From CAZEHS01 sp964424355 (GTDB taxonomy: Bacteria; Bacillota; Clostridia; Peptostreptococcales; Acidaminobacteraceae): a stretch of 64,000 bases of DNA. The stretch is from positions 124,001-188,000 of the forward strand of contig CAYRIO010000003.1 in assembly GCA_964424355.1 (NCBI GenBank), given 5' to 3'. The translations under genes and the position numbers were made by a program. This document shows, piece after piece, positions 8,701-14,682 of this stretch. The first letter of the stretch is position 1; every line of letters starts with the position of its first letter. Below the pieces are notes generated by a model. The model did not search any database. It saw only the letters and a program-made list of their open reading frames with translations, and was not told where the DNA came from.

Positions 8701-10662
8701 CTGGTAAGCGCCAAGACCAACGTGGAGGATGTGAAAACGGAGGCTCAGCTGGATGCCATGGTGAAGGCCAATAAGGCGACAGCAGCCACTGTTAAAGCAG
8801 ATGCGGCAACACCGATTGCGACACTCATCACGGTGGATGACTACGCATTGGTCGCAGTAGACAACTATCACAACGTTTCAACGATGATGGGGACTATCGG
8901 TGTACAGGATACAACGGCCCCCACCGCAACGGTGAAGGATCAGATCGTTAAAGGTGATACCCCTGTTGCCATCAAGAGTACAGAAAAAGGAACCGCATAC
9001 TTTGTGAATGCAAAAACAGGGGTTCAAGTAGGTAGTTCAATCGCTATCGAAAAAGACACCGCTGCCATGATCAATGCGCCAGCACTGGAAGATTTGTATG
9101 CGATCGTTGTCGTGGATATGTACAGCAATAAGGCCCCACAGAGCACTCAAGTAGTAACCGTGGATAATACGGCACCGGCAGCAACGGTAGCAGCGCCACT
9201 GGTCGTTAAGGGTGGAACTGAAGCCAAGGTGTCGAGCACTGAAAATGGTGTGATCTATCTGGTCGCAAAAACGGCTGATATCTCATCAGTGGAAAAGCTG
9301 GATGCATCGAATGCACCTAAGGCTTCCGTATTAAAGGATGGTTCAACTGCGATCACTGCTCCTGAGGCTACCGGCGTTTACTACGCTGTAGCAGTGGACG
9401 AAGCAGGAAACATCTCAGGACTCAGCACAACGATGCTGACAGTGGATTCAGACGCACCCACTGCAACAATCGTTGAGAAAACTGCAGATTCAGATAAAAC
9501 AGCCCACGTTAAGAGCAACGAACTGGGAGTGGTCTATCTGGTGGATGCAGCTGAAACAGGTTTGGGCACTGTGAAAGAATTAGATGCATTGGTTAAGTCG
9601 GGAAAAGCGACGCGCGTGGAAATCACTGCGTTGGATCCGGCTGCGTCAATTGCATTGGTAGCAACCGGCGGTTCCTTTAAAGCCGTGGCAGTGGATAAAG
9701 TAGGGAACGTTGGGACACCAAGTGTGGACATCCTGAAGGTGACCGATGTCATCAAACCCATCGCAACTTTGTCAGGAAAATCACTGGTGGTTGCTGGTGG
9801 AGAAGTTACGGTACAAAGCAGTGAGACTGGAATCGCATACCTGATTGAAGAGAGTTATTGGAATTTGCTGTTGGATGCCAATAAACTGAGCCTTCATGCG
9901 GCTTCACTTCTCAATGTGGGCACGGTGACCACGCTGGAGATCACATCGCCGGCAACGGATTTTGTAATGAATGCACCGACTAACGGGGGCACATATGTCC
10001 TGGTAGTAGTGGATGAAAGCAAGAATCTCTCAGATAAAGCAGGCAATAAAGTAACCGTGGATGCACAGCCTCCTGTGGCCTCCGTGAAAGCGGATGCGGT
10101 GAAGGGCAAGGCGCCTGCAACCGTCCAGAGCACAGAAGTTGGAACGGTATACTGGGTAATCAGCACCTTGGAAAAAGATGCAGTGGATACCGTTGAAGAG
10201 CTGATGGCCCTTTCGGATCCCATTGCAATTGCCAAGGAAAAGCTGGATACCTCAATCCCTGCTCCTGCAGTCGAAGGCCTATATGGCTTGGTTGCTGTTG
10301 ACAAAGCAGGGAACGTATCTGCTATGAGTAAAGAGTTCATTACGGTAGATACAACGGCTCCCACCATCTTAGGTGCGGAATTCATCAATGCCAATACAAT
10401 CAAAGTGGTATTCTCGGAGGCTGTGAAGGCCCTACAAACACAATTTTCACAGGGTGAAGGGGAAGGCAGGCAGTTCACGATCTATGGCGTTACACCTAAA
10501 CCTAATGATAAGGCGGTGTGGTTCCTGACGATTGGCGGGGGTGCCTCAGGTGATATCCTCCCCGGCGAGATTGCTTATCTGAAAGTAAGCAAATTCCTGT
10601 CAGACCTGGTTGAAAACACATTGGGTAGTGAGGATGTGACCATCCCTGTAGATTCATATTAA
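5716..10662 (+). CDS. Giant S-layer-homology surface protein with twelve ~100-aa repeats
   Basis: 1648 aa. Residues 1-29 are a signal peptide. Three SLH domains (about 33-78, 92-137, 153-205) anchor it to cell-wall polymers; each shows the GxPDGTFRP/ITRQEFA-type pattern. A glycine run (about 232-245) is followed by a Big-type Ig domain. Twelve tandem modules then begin with VDxTAP-like linkers, each carrying an S(T/S)ExGxAYLV strand and ending with a DYALVVVDxxxN strand. A short SbsA-like C-terminal segment (about 1545-1648) closes the chain. It is likely an elongated adhesin or S-layer component. The gene has GGAG 7 bases before ATG, follows a c-di-GMP-I riboswitch, and is followed by a GGDEF gene, so c-di-GMP control of surface attachment is the natural reading. 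Confidence 0.9.
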   Translation: MKLNRSAKKATALLLSTILIVSTFMPVMADSVKLSDIAGNPYENTLNDWVNKGYAKGNPDGTFRPNDPVTRAEFMALVNRSFTKTEAGEAVFSDVTPSDWFYNDVAKAVKAGYVIGAYGKINPQGNITRQEFAVVVTRLGKMDVKADVAVLNALTDVASIPEWSRAAISTGLSSKLFEGFVTTEFKPAQNLTRLEAVVILDKLIKTLGLAAQIPVEQVALGTPVVPAAITSGGSGGGGGGGGGGSTTTPVVVPAITVGAIGQVNMMANDTQKVIVTATPLAVTSTMTVTAVSSLPAAATVSVAGNEITVTGVAIGNATITVTTSATGYTSGVTTFGVAVTKDGKAPIGKLAAQWVQPAGDVTVESSESGKAYLVKSDLPDSPAATEISLEALVAKGAATSADISAANKSVVMVAPTLEGDYALIVVDADKNIAPKSSIFVTVDKTAPVANLKAKTVAAGGTGFVRSNELGTAYLIPSETVRADFDSKSELEALVASEAATKVEILTTVSVTAMPNLTDAELEALGFTKITAPLIAGDYKAVAIDRAGNVSVKTKNILTVDTRAPIVTIHTAVPVAGGAAAELQSDEKGWVYLVKNTLDKALISTLAALEELFNKSEATKVEITSPGVSTSIAVPTADGDYAAVGVDAVGNVADKTGNLITVDAIAPTATVLNQTVIEGALAKLESTEAGFAYLVSTTLPDGDIDSVSELNALMDAGKTATQAEIKKAHEVTAITAPMTPGLYAVVVTDAVGNVSKKSVNLVTVLDTTPPVPTVATQTVATKAPVLVESSEPGFAFLVADLKKVEAWKKTGELPMGQYASYVQIATPNTPTAIIAPVFEGQYHLVVVDAAKNISPMSAEIVTVDTTAPKPWVADQTVARNGDVTVKSTEIGTAYLVLNTSPDSTIDTKKELDKLPNSTHAAIQTANTATTIAAPANGGVYGLVVVDAVGNVSAMSSNGVTVDVDAPTATVVTPVAPAKIEGLSDATIKSNENGTVYLVSAKTNVEDVKTEAQLDAMVKANKATAATVKADAATPIATLITVDDYALVAVDNYHNVSTMMGTIGVQDTTAPTATVKDQIVKGDTPVAIKSTEKGTAYFVNAKTGVQVGSSIAIEKDTAAMINAPALEDLYAIVVVDMYSNKAPQSTQVVTVDNTAPAATVAAPLVVKGGTEAKVSSTENGVIYLVAKTADISSVEKLDASNAPKASVLKDGSTAITAPEATGVYYAVAVDEAGNISGLSTTMLTVDSDAPTATIVEKTADSDKTAHVKSNELGVVYLVDAAETGLGTVKELDALVKSGKATRVEITALDPAASIALVATGGSFKAVAVDKVGNVGTPSVDILKVTDVIKPIATLSGKSLVVAGGEVTVQSSETGIAYLIEESYWNLLLDANKLSLHAASLLNVGTVTTLEITSPATDFVMNAPTNGGTYVLVVVDESKNLSDKAGNKVTVDAQPPVASVKADAVKGKAPATVQSTEVGTVYWVISTLEKDAVDTVEELMALSDPIAIAKEKLDTSIPAPAVEGLYGLVAVDKAGNVSAMSKEFITVDTTAPTILGAEFINANTIKVVFSEAVKALQTQFSQGEGEGRQFTIYGVTPKPNDKAVWFLTIGGGASGDILPGEIAYLKVSKFLSDLVENTLGSEDVTIPVDSY
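6736..10345 (+). repeat. Twelve tandem repeat modules within the SLH protein
   Basis: Module borders are marked by KDGKAP, VDKTAP, VDTRAP, VDAIAP, LDTTPP, VDTTAP, VDVDAP, QDTTAP, VDNTAP, VDSDAP, DVIKP and VDAQPP, with a last VDTTAP opening the C-terminal segment. Spacing averages about 300 bases. The modules are diverged at DNA level, so they are old duplications under protein-level constraint and not recent tandem copies. Confidence 0.8.
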
Positions 10663-10697
10663 TGATTTACAGAGGGTGATGTCCGATCATGATTCAT

Positions 10698-10748
10698 GAG
10701 AAACCCCCGCTCATTTCACTGAAAAGTGAAGTGGCGGGGGTTTCTCTT
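10698..10748. terminator. Bidirectional terminator between SLH and GGDEF genes
   Basis: GAGAAACCCCCGC (10698-10710) pairs with GCGGGGGTTTCTC (10734-10746). TTTCACT/AGTGAA extends the hairpin inside. It serves the two convergent genes. Confidence 0.85.
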
Positions 10749-10749
10749 C

Positions 10750-11769
10750 CTACTTATGGTCGCTATGGATATCCGATACGATGCTGATCGTATCACGTCC
10801 CTTCTTTTTTGAAAGATACAGCAGGCTATCCACCTGGGAGTAGATCTCTTGTTCATTCATGGGCCTATCAGCAATCAAGGCGCCGATGGAGATGGAGGTA
10901 TCAATCCCCAGGAACTGTGTGATGGTGGACTTGAAACCGGCATTCAAGCTGTTGAATTTGGTCAAGAGGCCATCCTGGGAATCCGTATTGACTCGGCCTG
11001 TTACGGCAAATTCATCACCGCCGAACCGAAAGACCTTATCCTCGCCCCGGAAGGTGTTTTTAAGCCAGGCACCGGTGAATTTCAGGACTTCATCACCCTT
11101 TTGGTGTCCCATCCGATCGTTCAGATTCTTAAAGTTGTCAATATCCATGAAGATGATGAAAAATGGGATACCATCCAGTACGATTTGTTTCAGGTTGTTG
11201 TTCCAGGAACTTCTGTTCAGCGTCTTTGTCAGGGGATCGGTTTCTATGAGCTCCACCATCTTTTCCCGAGTCAGGACAATATTGATAAGCACCTCATTGA
11301 CAATCATGAAGGATTTAACAAAATCAAGAACTTCCGAATTTACAAATTTCGTGGGATACAGCAGGACGATATTCTTAACGAATGCCCTGTTGTCAGCAAG
11401 CATCTGAGAGGATGAGACCGGGTACATCACCGTAGTGAATCCTGGAATGATGGTATCCGATACAAATAACTCGGTCCCCTGGGTAATAAGGGCTTTATTT
11501 TTAATAACCTCATCGTAGAGCGGGTTGTCCGGACTCATATTCGTGATAACCCGTTGTTTATAGAACATCATGGAATGCATACAACCCGTACACCCGATGA
11601 TAATGTCATTTAAAGTTTCCAAATCGATTGATTTATCAAAATGCACGAGCTTGACCAATTCAAAGCTCTGTTCCTTTTCCGCTAATTTTCGGGCCAGTTT
11701 GCGATTTTCTTCTGATATGCGTTCTTTAACGCCTTCAGCGGTTCGCTGATATTTGTCAAAATCTGACAT
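10750..11769 (-). CDS. Diguanylate cyclase (GGDEF), soluble, with I-site
   Basis: 339 aa, no membrane segment. Residues 1-40 are helical/coiled coil; 45-165 form a GAF-like sensory region I cannot assign to a ligand (it contains CTGC at 60-63). The GGDEF domain covers about 175-335 with an intact GGDEF at 250-254, D209 and D211 (metal, in FMDID), and an RGED inhibitory site at 241-244, exactly five residues before GGDEF. It should therefore make c-di-GMP from two GTP and be product-inhibited. It converges on the c-di-GMP-riboswitch-controlled SLH gene, so it may supply a local or stimulus-specific signal to that switch. It is monocistronic. Confidence 0.9.
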   Translation of the reverse strand: MSDFDKYQRTAEGVKERISEENRKLARKLAEKEQSFELVKLVHFDKSIDLETLNDIIIGCTGCMHSMMFYKQRVITNMSPDNPLYDEVIKNKALITQGTELFVSDTIIPGFTTVMYPVSSSQMLADNRAFVKNIVLLYPTKFVNSEVLDFVKSFMIVNEVLINIVLTREKMVELIETDPLTKTLNRSSWNNNLKQIVLDGIPFFIIFMDIDNFKNLNDRMGHQKGDEVLKFTGAWLKNTFRGEDKVFRFGGDEFAVTGRVNTDSQDGLLTKFNSLNAGFKSTITQFLGIDTSISIGALIADRPMNEQEIYSQVDSLLYLSKKKGRDTISIVSDIHSDHK

Positions 11770-12158
11770 TTACTTACCTCTCTCCGTTTTGGGAACATCA
11801 CCAGTCACCAAACATCTATTCTAAGAAATAATATACCATGTTTTATGTCTGAAAAGCGGTCGCAGTGTGATTTTGTATACAATATGTACAATTTTGTTCC
11901 AATTTTTCAGGCGTAGGCAGGAGAATTAGAGCACAATATGAGAAATTGCGTTATTTAGATACGTAAAAATGTGATTAAACGTAAATGAAAACATTTGCAT
12001 ACAAAAACATGCTAAATTTTGCAGGAAACTTGCGGACGAAAGATTGCGACTTAAAAGTTAAAATGTTAACATAGTACCTGGGCCCATTTTGTCCCGGGGA
12101 GGCGACTGATTGGACCTTGTAATAGCATGTTTTAAAACTATTTCAAGGAGGTATTCAA
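11770..12158. other. Divergent promoter region between GGDEF and Rh-type channel genes
   Basis: About 390 AT-rich bases. TTGCGA-N17-TAACAT (about 12043-12071) is a plausible promoter for the rightward gene. GTTAAAATGTTAAC (about 12056-12069) is a small dyad over its -10. CCTGGG/CCCGGG (about 12078-12099) could form a 6-bp hairpin in the leader, but there is no T-run. No known riboswitch is recognised. Confidence 0.35.
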
Positions 12159-13400
12159 ATGAGTGAAAAAGAAAGAGTTTCACAGAAGCGTTCCACAACC
12201 GCGGGGAAACCCAGCAAAGTATTCTTAACCCTGGTACTGTTGTCGGTCATTGTTATGGCGATTGGATTTGTTCCCGCCGTAACGCATACCACCGCAGAGG
12301 CTGGAAATGCATTGGAAACAGTGGCTTCTGCTGCGGATAGCGGCCTGGTCTGGGATTCGTTGAAATATGAGAAATCGATCCATATCCTTGCCATGCTCCT
12401 GGTTGGATTCGGTTTTTTGATGGTTTTTGTTCGCAAGCATGGATTCAGTTCTGTTACAGCTACCTTTCTGGTGGTCAGCGTATCCCTGCCTTTATACATG
12501 CTGATTAAAAGCTTCGGCGGGGAAGGCTTCAGCATGCCGGTCGTCAGCATAGACAGCTTCATTTTTGCCGAGTTCGCTGCAGCAAGCCTCCTGATTGCCA
12601 TTGGAGCGCCTCTGGGACGCTTGAAAATGGATCAGTATCTTCTGGTGGCGGCATTGTTTATCCCGGCTTATATCCTCAATGAGTGGCTTATCCTTGAAAG
12701 CGGTCTGTTCAAAGGATTTTTGGACACGGGCGGATCCGTGGTCATTCACGCTTTTGGTGCCTATTTTGGTCTTGGGATTGTTTCAAACTCACTGTCCCGG
12801 TTTGAAAACCTTCCGGGTGCTGATCATGATGGTGTCAGCAACCAATTTTGCTTGATCGGCAGCATGGTTCTTTGGCTGTTTTGGCCATCGTTCACCAGTG
12901 CTCTGGTGGCCCCGGGAGAGGTTGTCCTGACAGCGATCAATACCGTTTTTGCCCTGTGTGGCGCAACGCTTGCAACATATGTGTTTTCCCGGATCCTTCG
13001 TGGGAAGATTGAAATTGAGGATATCGCCAATGCGGCCCTGGCAGGCGGTGTTGCAATCGGCTCAACCTGTAACCTGGCTTCACCGGGATATGCCATGCTG
13101 ATCGGTGTGGCTGCCGGGGCGCTGAGCACCATCGGGTACGTTGTCATTGCCCCCAGACTGGAGAAGCTGATTAAGGGATCTGATACCTGCGGGGTCCATA
13201 ACCTCCATGGGATGCCCGGTATCCTGGGCGGCATCACCGGTGCCTTCATTTCCGGAAATTTCGGGCTGCAGCTGGCGGGCATCCTGACAACCGTGGTGAT
13301 TGGTTTTGTGATGGGCAAGATCTGTGGAATGGTTCTAAACCTCTTAGGGCAAAAAGAGATGCCTTACAGTGATGAAGATGAATTCATTGTAAGCCATTGA
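12159..13400 (+). CDS. Rh/Amt-family ammonium (or gas) channel
   Basis: 413 aa with about 11-12 hydrophobic segments from residue 22 to 400. Diagnostic segments are VIHAFGAYFGL (first pore histidine) and DTCGVHNLHGMPGILGG (second pore histidine), which resemble Rhesus-type proteins more than typical bacterial AmtB. Members conduct NH3/NH4+ and possibly CO2 across the cytoplasmic membrane. It has an ideal AAGGAGG ribosome site and its own terminator and is therefore monocistronic. No GlnB/GlnK PII gene is adjacent, unlike most amtB loci, which suggests PII-independent control. The N-terminus is basic and polar and shows no clear cleavage site. Confidence 0.85.
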   Translation: MSEKERVSQKRSTTAGKPSKVFLTLVLLSVIVMAIGFVPAVTHTTAEAGNALETVASAADSGLVWDSLKYEKSIHILAMLLVGFGFLMVFVRKHGFSSVTATFLVVSVSLPLYMLIKSFGGEGFSMPVVSIDSFIFAEFAAASLLIAIGAPLGRLKMDQYLLVAALFIPAYILNEWLILESGLFKGFLDTGGSVVIHAFGAYFGLGIVSNSLSRFENLPGADHDGVSNQFCLIGSMVLWLFWPSFTSALVAPGEVVLTAINTVFALCGATLATYVFSRILRGKIEIEDIANAALAGGVAIGSTCNLASPGYAMLIGVAAGALSTIGYVVIAPRLEKLIKGSDTCGVHNLHGMPGILGGITGAFISGNFGLQLAGILTTVVIGFVMGKICGMVLNLLGQKEMPYSDEDEFIVSH

Positions 13401-13412
13401 ATTTGAAATAGA

Positions 13413-13453
13413 GCAGGGAATCTCCTTGAAATTGGAGGTTCCCTGCTTTTTTT
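13413..13453 (+). terminator. Intrinsic terminator after the Rh-type channel
   Basis: GCAGGGAATCTCC and GGAGGTTCCCTGC form a 13-bp stem (one mismatch) with an 8-base loop, followed by seven T residues. Confidence 0.9.
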
Positions 13454-13562
13454 GGTTATAGGATTCTGTTATTTCTCAGATATATCGGTTATCATGATAA
13501 CAGGCAGGATTGACAGTGCCCATGAGATGACGAAAATCAGTAAAAACAGGAAGAGGTCCATC

Positions 13563-14237
13563 ATGGTAGGAAGTCTCCTTTTAGAACTGCGGAAAACCGA
13601 AAATATCAAGCGGTATCAGACCCGGAAAATGCTGTTTCCCCGCACGGTGGGGGAGCATACCACCAGTGTGGCTCACTTTGCTTTTGTTCTGGCTCAGTGG
13701 CAGGAACGCAAATTCGGTACACCGGTGAATTGGGGAGAGCTCTATGGGCGTGTGCTGTTCCACGACGCTCCGGAGACTCAGACGGGGGATATCCTGTCAC
13801 CTACGAAGAACTATACCCCAGGGCTGAAGGCGGAATTGAAGAAGGCGGAGGAAGGGCTGTATCAGGCAAACTACATTCCTCTGATTCCGGAAAGCTGGCG
13901 GGAGGATATGCGGCGGTTCATGATCAACAGCAAGGACGAGAGTCTGGAAGGCCGGATCCTTGAAGCGGCAGACCTGCTGGATGTGGTATTTGAAATGCAG
14001 ACAGAGCTTTCATACCTTAATGAAAGTTTGCTTCTTCAGTCCGATTTTGTGGGAATTTTGGGGCTGGCGCTGAACAAGCTGACAGAAGTGGATTTGCCCA
14101 GTGTCCGTTATTTTCTCCGATACCCCCTCCAGGACTTGTGCTTGCAGCGTTTTTATCCAGACGGTTTTTTTGAGAAGATCATGGGTTACGCCTTTGATGA
14201 GCGACACTTTGAAAATGCGGACAGCATCCATGAATAA
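13563..14237 (+). CDS. HD-domain 5'-nucleotidase-like protein (YfbR family)
   Basis: 224 aa. H32 (GEHTTSVAHFAF), H67-D68 (LFHDAPETQTGD) and an AADLLD aspartate make the HD metal site. The HDAPETQTGD sequence with E71 closely resembles the YfbR-type deoxyribonucleoside 5'-monophosphatases, which dephosphorylate dNMPs in nucleotide turnover. The open frame extends back to 13452, but that lies inside the preceding terminator; ATG 13563 with GAGG 8 bases upstream is far more likely. It ends 21 bases before the VOC gene and probably shares its transcript. Substrate is inferred from the family. Confidence 0.8.
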   Translation: MVGSLLLELRKTENIKRYQTRKMLFPRTVGEHTTSVAHFAFVLAQWQERKFGTPVNWGELYGRVLFHDAPETQTGDILSPTKNYTPGLKAELKKAEEGLYQANYIPLIPESWREDMRRFMINSKDESLEGRILEAADLLDVVFEMQTELSYLNESLLLQSDFVGILGLALNKLTEVDLPSVRYFLRYPLQDLCLQRFYPDGFFEKIMGYAFDERHFENADSIHE

Positions 14238-14258
14238 GATGAAAGGAGTGTGGCTGAT

Positions 14259-14624
14259 TTGAAGATGTGCTGGTGTACGGTTCTGGTAAAGGATATGGAG
14301 AAGTCATTGGAATTTTATCAAGGGGCGCTGGCGTTGCAGGTGCAACGACGGTATACGACCCCTGAGGGGCTTGAGATCGTTTTTCTATCTGATGGCGCAA
14401 TGAGTGAGGTGGAGCTTATCCGCAACCCGCACTTGCCGGCATACGAAGGCTGGGGAATTACATTGGGGTTTGAAGTGGCATCCCTCAGTGATACGATGGC
14501 AAGCTTTGCTGAGCAGAACATTGAGATCCTTCGTGGGCCCATTGAGACGGCCAGCGGCATCCGGTTCTTTTATGTGCAGGATCCCAATGGGCTCGAAATT
14601 CAACTGGTCGAAGCGACAAAGTAG
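14259..14624 (+). CDS. VOC (glyoxalase/bleomycin-resistance fold) protein
   Basis: 121 aa, a single vicinal-oxygen-chelate protein made of two beta-alpha-beta-beta-beta units. DMEKSLEFYQ near the N-terminus and FFYVQDPNGLEIQLVE near the C-terminus are typical, with E116 in the usual metal-ligand position. The substrate cannot be told; the fold serves lyases, isomerases and binding proteins. The frame can start at GTG 14250, but AAAGGAG at 14242-14248 would overlap it; TTG at 14259 has a normal 10-base spacing and gives the common LKMCWCTVLVKD beginning. Probably co-transcribed with the HD protein. Confidence 0.8.
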   Translation: MKMCWCTVLVKDMEKSLEFYQGALALQVQRRYTTPEGLEIVFLSDGAMSEVELIRNPHLPAYEGWGITLGFEVASLSDTMASFAEQNIEILRGPIETASGIRFFYVQDPNGLEIQLVEATK

Positions 14625-14639
14625 TCCATAAAACGTTTA

Positions 14640-14675
14640 AAATCCCTGTGGGCATTGCTGCCACAGGGATTTTTG
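14640..14675 (+). terminator. Intrinsic terminator (bidirectional)
   Basis: AAAATCCCTGTGG pairs with CCACAGGGATTTT around a 9-base loop, with T-runs possible on both strands. It separates the VOC gene from convergent mprF. Confidence 0.88.
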
Positions 14676-14682
14676 ATTGGTG

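Noticed and set aside
6736..10345. CRISPR-like or recent tandem DNA repeats
   Set aside because: The repetition is at protein level with ~300-base units and diverged DNA; no short identical repeats with spacers.
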